From Eudromia elegans (lineage: Eukaryota; Chordata; Aves; Tinamiformes; Tinamidae), in the NCBI GenBank assembly GCA_003342815.1, contig PTEX01000150.1:650170-714169 (forward strand): DNA of 64,000 bases. Reading direction: 5' to 3'. The notes under the pieces were generated by a model that was not told the DNA's origin, made no database searches, and was given only the letters and a program-made list of their open reading frames with translations. The position numbers and the translations under genes were made by a program. Below are positions 41,301 to 55,844 of the stretch, piece after piece. How positions within the stretch are numbered: position 1 is the first letter of the stretch; each line of letters opens with the position of its first letter.

Positions 41301-44300
41301 AGTTGAGTTTCAGGGAGGACTTCATGTTTGAGTTTTGTGGGTTTGTTTTGGTTTTTGAGATTCCTTCTCACTTTGGAAGTCTGGTGTATGCTGTACTCGC
41401 ACCCACAGCTGATTAATATCTGTTATTAGAGGAGGTTTTTATGTTGTTTTTGATTTCTTTTAATTACACTTTTGGCAGCTCTTTGAGAACTCCCAACTCT
41501 GAACTGTATTAACATCATATTAGAAAAAAATAGACTAAATTCCTGTAAGTTGCAGCTCATCCGTGATGAGGTTATTAACATTCTATCTTCATCGTTAGCT
41601 ACTGGAATAACTCAGGAGACCATGAGTGGTAGACTTTCTAGTAGGTGTTTATGGAATACTCTTGTGTCATGAAGACATGCTGATTACTGACCTGTTCAGA
41701 TGCAGGGAACATAACATTTAGCTTGTCTCTTCATCAAGTCCAAAATATAGGCTTCCCTGTCAGACTGGATTTAGCTGCATGAAATTTTACTACTTAAGTG
41801 CCAAAATGTAACATATTTGGTATTGCTACTACTCTAAGTTTCCTCAGAGTTTATTTAGAGACAGAGGAGAAAAAAAAGTGTTACGTCTACTTGCCTCGTA
41901 CTCTAAGGGAAATGAAGAGTTACAAGACCATTTGTATTTGCAATGAAAAATAAAAATAAATAGCAATTTTCTCAGAGGTTGAAGAGCTAGCCTGGTGTTC
42001 CCAGTGTTTTGAGTTACTGAAGCTATGTACCTTTCCAATATCAAACTTCGCCAGGTTGCTGACAGAGGTCTCCTCTGCCTGGGAAGGATGCCAGAAGTAC
42101 TTCTATCGGTCGCTTGCACGCCACGCTAGGCTTCAGACAGCACTGCTAGCACCTGCCAAGGTAAAGCATCAAGCTAAAGCCAGACATCCTCCTTGCATTG
42201 TCTTTATCACTTTAAAGTGGGATTTTCCAGCAATAAAAGGGTAGCATAAGAACACTATTTTCTGTAGTGTAATACAAAATATCTCGGGTCAGCTCTTAAG
42301 TGCAATAGTTCGAAACCTGTCATTTTAGCGTTTTAATTGAGAGCTAAATTAATTTGTACAGTGACTAGTATCTTGTATCTCACCAGATCACAAATTACTG
42401 CTTTATTTTGTTGATGAATGTTAGACCAATAAAATCTGGATTTATCCCAACTCGTGAGAAATTCTTTGAAAGTTATAAAGGAACATGACTAGAGCCTAAG
42501 TTCTGCAAGAAAACTCCTCCCCGACATGATCCTGACAGATGTCACAGCTGACAAGAGCATAAATAATTGGATGCAGATATGGTCAGTTTTGTTAACTGCT
42601 GTGAATGTGTTGAAAGTTTTTGTTCAGGATCCTTTCAACAAAAACTTGAAGCTAATTTTTGATATATCTAGGAGTAAGAGTTGTGAAAGGGTTTTCAGCA
42701 GTAGTCATATGTGAAAACTTAAGCTAATGAATCCTCTTTGGGTTTTACTTATAAATTTGTACAAAAAAAAAGTTTCTGTGAATTTAGTTCCAAGAAATAT
42801 TGCTGCATTGAGATGCAATTTAGTATGACTGACAGAAGCTACTTGAAAATCAAATATTCGTGAAAATTATTTGAAAGACAGAGGATGCAGAGAAATGAAG
42901 GCAGTGGAAATTACAGCTGTACTTTTTGTCTACATTTTTAAGACTTGCGCAGGTAAACCATGACCTTCCAGTCTGCTTGGTGAAATAAAATGGAGATATT
43001 AAAGAACACTACTGTCACTTGGTTTACTTCATTTAACTGTTCCCTCCCTTTGCTCCGTATTTGTTCAGGACATTGGGCTAGGGAGCATTGAGCGATGCAA
43101 GGGATTCACTGCACACCTCCTGAAGATGCTCGCCAGACAGAGACAATCTCTTACTGCCTTGACAGAACAGTGGGTCATCCTAAGGTATTGTCACGTTTCA
43201 TTGTTGTGGATGTTGGAAAGGAGTTTGGCAATATGCAGTTCTGTTTAAGAAAGGCATAAAATGATAAAGTAGAAAGAATCAAATCCCATTCCCTCAGTAG
43301 AAAAGAAAAAAAAAATGTTTTTAGATGTCATCGATCATCCCAGTCAGCATTCTGTAATCAAAATAACGGGGGGAGAAATGGCATGTGTGAAGATCATGAA
43401 ATTGCTACTGTAATTAATGACATTGTTAAGCCTTTAGACTGTCAGATCTGTCCCATTTGGGTTTTATAAATTAATTTTCACTTGGAAACCACAGCATATT
43501 ATGAAGAAAAATTCTGAGAGGGTTTGAGAGTTGTGGTTTTTTTATTTGTTTGTTTTTCATTTGGGTTTTTTGGTTTGGTTTTTTTTTTCCCCCAAATGTA
43601 GAGGTACATTATACTTGTATTGAACGGGAAAAGTCTATAATAAATCCTTTTATTTGGTGTGATACTTCATCTGTTGCTCATCTCTTTCGGCTCCATGGTT
43701 CTGCTGAATAATTATGCTTCTTGCTGAAGTAAACCATAAAGCTTAATGAAGTTGCCAGGCACTGTTCCCTTCGTACAGTATTTCATCTCTATTTGGAGAT
43801 TCATGGTTTAAAGTTTGTTTTAGAACAGGGAATTTATAATGGGAAGGTTTTAAAAAGAGTCCTTATGCTTGCAGGAATATTAAAAGTTATTAAGCCACCT
43901 AGTTGCACTGCTTTGACTTTTTTATTGCTCATCAGATTGCTCATTAGAAGTTCAACCTCTAAAAGAGAAGTATAATGTAAATCTCAATTAGGTTTATGTA
44001 CCTTGTTTCCTTCTTTATTCCTAACCAGGAACCTCCTCAGTTGCATACAAGAGATCGATGCCAGGTTGGCTGCTGACAGAGAATACAGCGTGGCGTTTCC
44101 TGCTCAGGACAATTTCCAGCAATGGACTGACAGACTGCAGCAGCTTTCCATGCAGTGTGTGATGGTGCTTGAGGAGCTCTCTTGGTTTATACAATGCTGC
44201 CCAAAAGAACAGTCAATGAAATGTAGCAATACTGAAAGGACAGATGGCAGAACAGACCTTCTTCAGAGTACAGCACCTGAGCAGACCTTGGGAAGTATTT

Positions 44301-47300
44301 TTATGGGAATACCTGACCGAATTCCCTCAGAGTTAAAATACCTTTCTCCAGTAACAGCAGAGCAACTGCCTCCTGGATGCAGGATGCAACGTAAGGATCA
44401 GTTATGGCTGCAGCTAGCTACAAAATTGACTGCGATGCTGGCAGATGTGAAGGCAATAAAAGCAGATGTGGACAAAATAAGACAACAGTCATGTGAGACC
44501 TTATTTTATTCCTGGTAAGTTCTGTCCGTGTGTGGAACTGACCTTTCTACACTCTGTGTTCATTTAAGATGCATAAAATTATCTTGAAAATGTTTGCCTA
44601 TATGTATCATTAAAGATACCGTTCATATGCTCTTGAAACGTGTTTTGTTTTTTTAATATCAAAATGCACACATTTCCCCAGCCCTCTGACAATTTGGACA
44701 AATTGTCCATCTTAACTTCTAAGCTTTTGTTTTCTTCTCCTAGAAGTTCATTCTTGTAGCTCCTTATTTGTTAGATAAGACTGAGAATTTCAAATGTAAA
44801 AATCCCTTTTTTTTTTTTTAGGACAGTAGCTTGTAGAGACCAAAAAGTACATACTTTTTTTCACTGTGACATTCACACTGTTTGACTGACACTTAGGCTT
44901 AATGTCAAGTTTTTATTTGATAACTTTCAGATGAAGATACTAAGTTGAAGTGTACTTTCTTCTCTTGGCATCATGATATTTCTGTTACAGGAGAGATTTT
45001 GAGGTCTGTACATCAGCTTTGAGATGTTTGCTGGAAGTCTCAACTCAGTTACAGGGTATAGAGTCTCTATTTCTTCCAAATGAGGAAGACGGGCAAGCTG
45101 CAAATCAGATGGCACTAATCAAGAGCCTAAGGTATATCCAAGAGGAGGTTAATAAAACATCTACAGACTTTGAAGCCTGGAGAACACAACTTTGTAGTTC
45201 TACGTCAAATAGTGGTGGTAAGGAAAATTCTTCTCCAATTTTGCATTTTAAATAAGAACAAAGAATTCCGTGGCTTGGTCAGTGCAGATGATGTGCTTCA
45301 TATTGCATCTGATGTCCAAAACCACTTGAGATGAAATTCAAACTTGCCAAGTTTAGTCCATATTTAAGTTGTGCTGTAATATTTTTGTCCTTTAGTTGCT
45401 GTTCAGTACAGACCTTAGACTGTAGTTGTAGGTCAGAATTAGCAATGGCACTTTAATAGAACTGTGTAGCAAAGATTGCACAGTATTGTGGATATTTTCT
45501 CTCATTGAATACTAATGCTGGAGAAAATACATAAAAGTTGAGTTTTGATAAGTATTTTTTGGTTGATGAGTATTGCCATGAACATTTTTTTACAAGTTTA
45601 TTTCCATTGAGGGACCAATCTTCAGCACAGAGCTACTGAAAAATCAGCATACTGACTAAAATGATAGCATCCTTGACTAAAATTTTAGCTAAGATTCCCT
45701 TCACACTGTTGCTTAAATTCAGGCTAAATAATTCTGTTCAAAATCTCTCCAGACTCTGTGTCGTGACCCATTCAATTCCAGAACTTTAAACTCTGGTAGA
45801 ATAATGAAATCATAGTATGGTTGTTTCAGGAGCAAATTTCAAAACTGTGTGAGAATTCTTTGTGTTTATTGAAACTTTTTGAGTTTCTTGCATATGTATC
45901 ATGTGTCCCTGAAAGCCATGGAGTTGAACACATTCAGGAGATTAGTCTGTTTGGCATGTAAAGCAGTGTTTGTTGTGTGGGGGAAAGATAGTGACCTGTA
46001 ATTTAATGTGTTTCTAAGTAAAACTGGTTGTGTTGTGGTTCAAAAGGGAATCAAGAGCCAGATGAAGAGTTTGTGGAGCACTTCTCAGCGCAAGCTGAAA
46101 CTGTTATCCATGCTGTTCTCTATGCCATCCAGTGCTTGGTAGAGAGGAAACAGGAGGCTGGAAAAGATGAAAAGAAATCTCCAGAGGAAAATGGTAAGTG
46201 CATTTAATCAAGGGGAAATGAGAATTTCAACTATGCGCCCCTGAAAGTACTTTGTGTGATGTAGCAGGAATGCTGGTACTCAAGAAGATTGCTAGTTTGA
46301 TAGGAGTTGTCCCTATACACAGACTGGATGGAAGTTAATGGATTTCTTGGTTAACTTCTTTTTGGAACATCTAATTTGATTCCTGTGGCTTTTGGTTTTT
46401 TTGTGTGTTGTAATAGATGATAATGATGCAGAGTCACTTGAAAGGCTTAAAGAAGGGCACTTAACTAAGCTTTTGGATGAAGATCTCTCTGCTGATGTGG
46501 ATGCTTTGCATGTGCAGAAGATAATTTCTGCTGTTTCAGAACTCTTGGAGAACCTGAAATCTTACAGGGAAGATTACACCTCAGATAAACAGAAGGTAAA
46601 ATTGCCCTTCCTAAAAGTTTTTTGCTTTGGAGTCTGAAATATTTTAACTGTGAACCTGGGCAGTTAAACGTGCAGTACTTTTACTATCTGAGCTACAAGG
46701 GTTGTAAAAATCATTGCCAAATGTATATACTGTTCTTAAATGCAACACAGTTATACCTTTAGAAAGTGGGGAAAGGTTTTGGTTTTGTGAAATGGGAAAG
46801 CTAAAAAAAGAGTTTTGGGAACTTTGGAAATTGTAACTAAATATGCCAGTATTTCTGGTTGGAGCAATTGCTTTCAGTCTGTGTTACCACCCTCTGACCT
46901 ATCTCAATATGTACATGATTATGTTTGACAGCTTTGCTTTTGTTTTAACTGCAGCTCTTCAACCAGTGCTGCATCCTGCTTGTGCGACTAAAGCCCATGC
47001 TGTGCAAGTACTCAGACCTTATCCTCTTCTACCTCACCATTTCACTGGCAGCACACAGAGCTACTGGAAAACTGCTTTCTGTTTTAACTAGTATATTTAC
47101 CGAGCTTGCCCAAAAGGTAAGTTAACAGAAAATAACAGTGGGCAGAGAGTAAACATATATATAATTTATACAAAAGTCTGAAGTAGAAACTAAGCTAAAA
47201 AATGTACTTGATCTACTACAGAGGACCCTGGTTAATAACTACGGACATGTAAAAATGTCTTTGTTACTTCTTGGTTACCTCCTTCAGTAGCATTATCAGT

Positions 47301-50300
47301 AGCTCCCATAGCTTGAAAGCGTGTTGTGGAAAACTGGTGTGGGCACCAGTGCAAGGTGTGAATATTTTGAAACCTTTTTTTCGTTGTTCTTTAGAACTAA
47401 CTCCTATTTAGGTAGCATTGAAGCTTGTGCAAATTTCAGTCTTTCTAGGGAGAGATGTTACAGAAAAAAGCCCTGTGTTTTAAAATGGAGGAGGAGGATT
47501 TTTGGTGTAATAGCACCTCACAGAATGTTCTTCATCATCAAAATATATTTTTTTTTTCCTGGCATTGACTTGGAAAGCTTGTTTGCCTTTGTAGGGATTT
47601 TGTCTGCCAAAAGAATTGCTCGAGGATGAAGCAGGAGAAGGAGCAACCCAGTTTCATGATTACGAGGATGGTGGTATTGGAGATGGGGAAGGCAAGAAGG
47701 ATGTGAGTGACAAAATAGAAAGTGAAGACCAGGTAAGAATATTTTGGTTTGATTCAAGTAAAACTGAGACTAAATAAAATGTGTGGCAAGAAAAAACTGC
47801 TTTTTGTTACTTAGAAATAATATAATTTGATTACTGGCATTAGTGATTTATATCTTGATGTGTGTAACTGTAAGTGCAGTGGTTTTAGCTGTATTGTTGG
47901 AAACTACTATTTCTTACTTGAGCAACACCTTTAACTGCTCCACAGACAAAAGTGACTTAAGCTGCCTTTGCATCAGTTTTGGAGACCAGTCTAGTCATTT
48001 AAATTGGTGAACATTATTTAAAGAAAAAAGTCTGATTTTAAGGAGGCATATGTAAAGCAATGGATAGTAAGAGGCTTTAGCTGGTTGAGCAGAGTTTGAT
48101 TGGAAAAGACCCATTTGGGTAGAGAGCTCATGTGCAGAAGCAGTACAGAGGAGTTCATCCAGAGCTTGAGGACTGGGAGCTGTAGCAGTGGCAGGGTAAG
48201 ATACCTGCAGTGATTCCCGTGGAGCTGTGCTGATGGACAAAGCTAACAGGAGGCCCAGGAAGGTCAACCCTGCTCCGAGCTGGCCTCTAAACACTGCCTT
48301 CAGTTACCTGCACACACATTGTGCTTTATCTTCAACACGAGTATTTGCATACAAGAAATGGAGAGCTGTCCCTCTAAAATGGCCCAAAGGCAGCATTTGG
48401 ATAACTTTTCTGTAGGTTATACAAATTGGTAGCCCAACTATTTTTAAGGAATTCTGACTGATAAGACAGATGCTAATCTTGAACAAATGTGATAGTATTT
48501 ACTTTAGCTCAACTTTATCAAAATACAGCTTTACTTAAATTTGAGATCCATGTTCTGAAAAGCAGGATAGATTGAATGTATTTAGATAAAAGCAGCATTA
48601 AATAGCTTTCAGTCTCCATTTCAATCTCCCTTTTTGCATCCAAGGTTATAAATACATTAGTGGCACTTTAAGCTTTCATGTCAAGCAAGATGCTTGGTAA
48701 CTTCTGCTTTTATCTCCAATTCAGGTAGAAGACACCTATCAAAAGGGCAAAGAGAAGGAAAAAGAAGACCCAGATTCCAAACCAGACATTGAAGGGGAAG
48801 ACAATGCAATTGAAATGTCAGAAGATTTTGAAGGGAAAATGCATGACGGAGAACAAGAGAAAAAAGGTTTGGCTCTTCTGCTGGGGCTGACTCATAAGAA
48901 ATGTAATAAATCAATCCAATCCTGAATTCATCTGCACAAGAAGAGAGATATTCCAAAACTCATAAACAGATAGATAGGTGGAAGGGACCTTTGGCTTTCC
49001 CCTCCTAGTAAAGCCAAAACATTTTGAAAATGGAGGAGGGAGAAGGGTAAGGAGTGGAGAGTTTAAGTCTTCCAAGTTTGGCACCTATTTGGCATCTATT
49101 AGTTTGAGGGAAAGTGTTGTATATATCAGTATGTCCAGCAGAACAGTTTGGATGATATAATTAGGCTCATATTTTTCTGGGTGCATGTGTGTACCTTCCT
49201 CCCTGTTTGTATTGACTCCATAGCGTGATGAGTTTGATTTAAGATGTTAAGGAACAGGGCTGCTTGTGTGTTTCTGAAGCTAACCTAAAAAGAAAGCTTT
49301 ATTTCTCTGTACTGAAACACGTTCTGAGCTCTGGTGTTGTACACAGAAGATGATGAAAAATCAGATGAAGAGGAGGAGCTGGATAAGCAAATGGGAAATC
49401 TGGATAATGCTGAAACTGACGATAAACTGAATGAGAGGCTCTGGGGGGATGAAGATGAAGAGGATGATGATGAAGATGCCAATAGTAGAACAGAAGAAAC
49501 TGGACCTGGAATGGATGAGGTAAAGAGGAGAGGAGTCGGAGAACGATATCCAAGGAAATAAACTCCATCAACTTGATACAAACTGGACCATGAGTCTGGA
49601 TGTAGGCTATGGTTCGGATGGCATGCTGGTTTTGAGACGGAATTCTTGTTGCATATAATTTTCCCTGTTTTGCGATTCTGTGAGCCAATTTTGCTCAATA
49701 CAGTAATTTAAAATGAACTGTGTTTCCCAGACTAGTTTTAATTATTGGGTCATCAGCTTGCGAGAGAGTTGAACATGCATCAGAGCTGGGACAGTGTAAA
49801 TAACAGCAAAGGGGAAAGGCAGGAGCAAGGAGAGGAGAATACCTGAAGGGCAAGTGTAGAGCAGGATTCCCTCCCAGCAGCAGCAGCGAGCCATCGGACG
49901 GGGTAATGAGCCATCGGACGGGGTAACGGCAGCCCTTCCAGTCACTGCCTGGGAGGGGTTAGTCGCTGTCAGCCGCCCAGCGCTACAGCAGAGCGGCCGG
50001 CTCCAAGCAGACGGATTGACCGTTCGGCAGCTCACCGCAAGCAGCAGGGCAGAGAGCAACTGAAACTTAACCGTGCTGTGGTCAGCCCCAGTTTGCCAGG
50101 GAAATTAGGATGCCGATTTTTCCCCTCTGAGCCCTTTCCTTGCCTCACATGCAAGTTGTATCTCTGTTTGCTAACTGTATCTAGGCTAGTATTGGATTAT
50201 AAGTTTGTGTAGTTTGACTCTTTGTTGACTCTGATAGTTGTAGATTGCCTTAAGAGGGCACTGTCTTGAGCAGCAGGCTCTTGGTTTTGGAATGGGATAA

Positions 50301-53300
50301 TTTTTGTATATCCTAAATTATTTAGTTTGTTTTGGGTTTTTTTCCCTATAGGATATGTCAACTCCTGTAAAATATGCTATTAATGCTTTGAGAAACATGC
50401 AATGTGTTTGAGTTTCTTTTGGATTTGTTGGTTTGTAGGAGGATTCGGAGCTCGTTGCAAAAGATGATAATTTGGGTGTAGGAAACAAGGATGATAAAAA
50501 ACAATTTCCCAAGGATGAAGAAAAAGAGAAGCATACAGAGGACAATGGAAACAAAGAGGAAATCCATGAGCAAATTGATGAGGTAAGAAAAGATTTGGAA
50601 TAAAGTATCTTGCGTTTAAACTGTATCTTGTTGCTCACCTCATGTCTTCCTGAGAATTCAAAGGAGTCTTTAATACCACAGCATGTTCAGAAAAGCTTAT
50701 TAATTTCAGAGACAAAAGTTAACCATATTGTATGTAATGTATTATAGATATCTTTACCTATAGATGTCCTTCACTGATACAAAACTCAGAAATCATTTTT
50801 GTTTGCGTTAGCCTAAACCAGCAATGGCTGCCAGAGCAGGCTTGGCACTGAAATGGCGTTGTGATGAACTAGCCAGGAAGCTCTTGTTCTTTTGTCCTTA
50901 GTAGCTGTCTCAGGTTAGCAGGACTCATCCCAAAATGTGCTTATAGTGCACTGAAGGATCTGCGTAGTGTGGAAGAGCACAGCTATGGAAAGACTTCAAA
51001 GAAAGAATTAAATGTGTGTTATATCTGTGCTTATACCCATAACATTGCACACCTCTAAAAGTGGGGTCTTCCAGAACGATGGGCTAGACACTGGGTGTGT
51101 GTGATCTTGGGTGGCAGAGTCAAAACTTGAAGTTGTGAAAACTGTATTAAAACAGAAGACATGTTTTGAAGTAGTACAGATATTTTTTTTTTTTTTAAAT
51201 GAATCATTTTTGCTTGTGCATGAGGATGTGCACTGTAGGAAATTCTTTAACGGATCTGATTATAATGTGTCCAGTACCTCTGTGTTGTAGAGAAGGGGAG
51301 TATCTTATTTCTCTCCTTCTTCCTACAGTTTCCCTGCCACTTACTTGTCTGTGCTATTTTCTTTGCTTGTTCTCTTGCTTACAGCGCGAATATGATGAGA
51401 ATGAAATAGATCCTTACCATGGTCAGCAGGAAAAGCAGCCTGAGGTTGAACCTTTGGACCTTCCTGATGACTTCAACCTGGAGAACAATGAGAAGAGTGA
51501 TGATGAGGAGAAAGAGGATGAAGGTACAGCTGCAAATCTCTGCAGATTTCCAGTGGAAAGACAGATGGGATTATATCAGGAGGGATAGTCAGATAAAGAG
51601 CTCCTTTACTAAAATAATAATAAAAAGGTGGTGGTGGTATTCTGTGTAACAGAAGTCTGCAGTTTTAATTTCTATATCTTGGCATTAGAGAGCAAGAGTG
51701 ATGATATTGTGGTTCCATCTCTCCTTTGTCTTCCCTTCACGCATGTTGAAGAGCAGACTTTCTTATGGCATCTAAGTGATGCACCCTAACTTATGCTAGA
51801 AGTGCATTGTTTCATAGTTCATTTTTCAATTTTATTATTTTTCAATGATGTTTACAGGCTTTTGTACTTAAAATCAATCTAATATCAAGAAATTAGATAA
51901 AAGGAAATTATTAGGACTGCATGCTGTAGGAATACATATTGTTAAATATGAACCATTTGTTGTGAAATAAATTTTTGTTTTTTCTTAAAACATCTGCTGT
52001 AGAAAACCAGATTCTGTGTATAGAATCATCTATTTTCTCTGTAAGGTTTTTCGTTTGTTTGGAGCAAGGAGGGGTCTGGTTTGTAACATTCACTGTCTCT
52101 ATGTTATACTGAACGTTTTGTATACCCTTCTGATTCTTGAATTCAGAAGAAGAGAATGCTTTTGAAATAGATGAGAAACCTCCTGGGGCAAATGAGGCAG
52201 AGAATACAGAAGATCAGAATGGAGAGGATAGTGCTGATACAGGTGGAGATGATCAAGATGCACAGCCAGCTGAAGAAGACACTTCTGAAGATAAAGAGGA
52301 AAAGGAAGATGGAGGGGAGAAGGATGGTGACAGTCAAGATGGAAACACAGAGAATGCCGAGGCAGATGAAGAGGAGGAGTCGCAACCACCTGCTGAGGAA
52401 AAAAATGAATCTGCTGATGATGAGAAGGAGAAGGGAGTTCCCACTGCTGACCAAGGCCTCCATCCTCAGGTAGAAAATAATAAAAGCCTGTATTTTTCCT
52501 TATGAGAGGCTTAATAAATTGATGTGGTTTGTAGTGGTTTGAGACAAATTTGAGACTAAATATGTAGGATGTTAATGAGACCCTCCATCAGATAAGAGAT
52601 TTGCTTCCTATTGAACTGGTATATTTTTGTCATCTGTATTGCTGCCACCTCCTTGTCCATACTTCTTAGAATAAACTTTTAACATTACTTTATGACATTT
52701 CAGGAAGAAGAAGATAAAGATATTTCAGAGAAGGATGAGGCAATGCTAGAGTCTGAAGAAAGAATGGAGCATGAAACAGCAGGGCAGACTGGGCAAGAAA
52801 ACCTGCAGAGCGACAGTGCTGTTGAGCTGGCTGGAGAGGCTTCAGAGAGAGATGAGTCTAAAGAGGTAAAAACCCCATGAAGTGTCATAAGCAGAAATGC
52901 CAGGCCTTGGCAGTGGGCTTTCAAATTGTTATGAGGAACTGATTTTGATATTTTAAAAACTTAATCTGAAATTCACTTTTAAAATTGAAGATCCTGTAGA
53001 TACTTTACTCCTGGGAAAGTATGGCGAGTACCTGACAGTACAGTGAGTTTAGGCTAGCTCTTAAGCAGCGGCATTTCTTGTCTGCCTTCCACAAGAATTT
53101 AATGTTTGCAGTTATGAGCCCCTTCTCGTTCAGATTGAAAATCAGCACAGCATTTCAGTTCGATTTCTGAGATTCAATTACAGATGCAATTACAGTTACT
53201 TCTTTTTTTTTTTTTTTTTTTTTTTTGTATCTCAGGAATATGGAAGTGGAGCTGCAAGCGCAAATCAGTCGGAAGGCCATGAGTCCACGCGCATGGCCCG

Positions 53301-55801
53301 GATGGCCTCTGAGAAGCAAAGCAGAAAAAATACCCAGGTTCGTGTGTGTCTCAGTTTCTTAAGCTTAGTACAAAACTTGAATGGCTTAGCATTACAGAGC
53401 AAATGAGTAGGATGTAGCTAGATCCTGTTTGAGCTCTTGTTCTCATCAGTGCTTGGTTGCAGCTCACTTGAGAAGTTGATGGTGTTGATTTGTTCATCTC
53501 CAGAGTTTCAAGAGGAAACCTGGCCGGGCAGACAACGAGCGCGCGATGGGAGACCACAGCGAACGTGTCCACAAGCGCCTGAGAACCATAGAGTGCAGCA
53601 GCGAGGCCAGGCACGATGCCCCTCAGCCTAGGCCAAGTGTGGAGGAGGCTGATGCCTTTGAACACATCAAACAGGGCTCCGAACCCTACGATGCCCAGAC
53701 CTACGGTATGGGGGTGTTGATGGGTGCAAGGAGTTGTCACTGCAGAATCATGTCCTAAAGCTCCTGTTTAGCCACAGGTTTTTTTTCCCTCCCTGTTTAA
53801 CGTTCTTGCTTTGGTTTAAGATGCAACACTATTTCAGTACAGTAAATGCTACTCTTCAATAACTAGGTTCAAACTAATGACGTGATTTTGAAAAATACTT
53901 AATTTGTTCATGAAGATGGAATTTTAGTCTACTAAACCCATTTAAAATCTTTTCCCTCCTAATCTCATTTACATGGAAAACAAAATTGCTATCACACATG
54001 CAAAGTATTTAGGTTAATGTGAAAGGTTCTTTATTCTTTTTCAAGAAAAGGTGGCTCTTTAAAAGTATTCCTCTAATTTAAATTTAATTAAATTAATTCC
54101 TAGATTGAGTGCATTAAAATAATTTGTCTGTTTTATACTCACAAGCTTTAGCTCATTGACTCAACATGGTGCAAACAGCAAAAGGTAAAATTGATGATTG
54201 ACACAATAGCTTAGATAACCTCTTCTGAGGCTCACTAAAGCTCATCTGCAGTGACCTCAGAATGCAATGTTACCTGTAACATGGCCATTTTTCTTTCTTT
54301 TTCTCCTTAATTATCTCTTTCTTTTTGTACAGATGTAGCTAGCAAAGATCAGGAAAAACCTTTTATGCCTCCTGAAGAAGAAAAGGAAGAGGGAGATCCT
54401 GAAAATACACCTATGGAAACAGAAATGCATAATGATGAGGACATTGAAGCAGTAGATGTAGAAGAGTTGAAGCCAGAAAAAAGGAAATCTACAGCCACAA
54501 AAACACCTGGTATGCTTATTTTAAAATTCTAAGCACACACTCAAAAGTGCATCTAAATGTATACATAGGTTTTTATATTAACAGGTAATGTGTTTGTATA
54601 CATTTTCTAAGATGAAAGTATCCGCTGTCAATTATTTCTGCTAAGCTGAGTGAATAGCAGTGTGACTTGCTGCATTATTTCAAGTTTAGGCTCTCTTTGT
54701 TTCATTGGGGCAATAAAAGGCAAGTATTTTTCTACTGTTAAGCATAACTGTAATAATTGGCATACAGCAACACAGTCCAGGCTTAGCATAACTGACCTTC
54801 AGTAGAGAACTTTTGGGAAGGCATCGGGAGGCTGAGGAGCTGATGTGAATGACATCAGGTGCAGCAGCAGCACAGGAGTGTCACTGTCTCGGTACTTTCC
54901 TTCTTGTCTAAGTGGAAACAGAAGTAACGAGAACTGAGTTTCCTCAGAGAAAATCTGGAATAGGTGTGGGTGATTGGTGCAGGAGGAAGCAGATCTGTCT
55001 GACTTGTGCAGACACACAAGCAAAATAAACTTGGTGTAAATGATCTGAAAATTGCAACAGCAGGGTTTCGTTTGAGGGAATCCGAGAACCTGCAGGCTGG
55101 AATTTTTAATGATTTTTCTTATCAAACAACGTAACATGCCTGCAGAGAGGGGACAGGAAAGAACTTCTACAGCCTGATTTCACATTCTCCTCTCCCATTC
55201 CTTTCAGGTTTGATCATGTAAACTTATTAGCTTTATGGTATAGGCGTACATGTAATTGATCTCCTATTATGTGTTTTTCCACAAAATTTCCTTACTGCAT
55301 GTACTGGAAAAAAAAAATCTCTTTGAAATACAATTCTGATACAATACTTAGAATAAATCGTTACCAAAAAAGTTGAATGTAATGGTAGAAATGCTGTAAA
55401 AATAACATCTAGTTTACTCATTTGTCTCTAAAATAAATTCTGATTTACCAAAAGCCGTTCCATAGCAGAAGTAGATTCTTCTCATTCAAGAAATGAGAAA
55501 ATATTGCCTTTTTTTTTTTTTTTAATGATTTTCTCAATGTTCTCAAATTGTCATATACTTTGTTACTTAATCAGAACAGATAAGTGGCTTGAAAAATGTA
55601 TCTTACAGCTGGAATTTTCGAGTGTTACATTTATTCACTAGTGCCTTTGTTCATTATGCAGTCAGGCTGTAAGAGAGAAAAACAGTCTGCCTAAGGAATT
55701 GCATGCCTGTTGTTACACATTGCTTTACAAAGCACGTGAATTGTTTAGAAGAGTTGAGATATGATACTGGTTCTCATGTTTTTACAGGTAGTTGCATGTG
55801 T

Positions 55802-55844
<43 letters not shown>

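Noticed and set aside
49285..49698. Minus-strand Ser/Leu-rich open frames opposite exons 61 and 64
   Set aside because: They are low-complexity shadows of GAN/GAR-rich acidic coding sequence.
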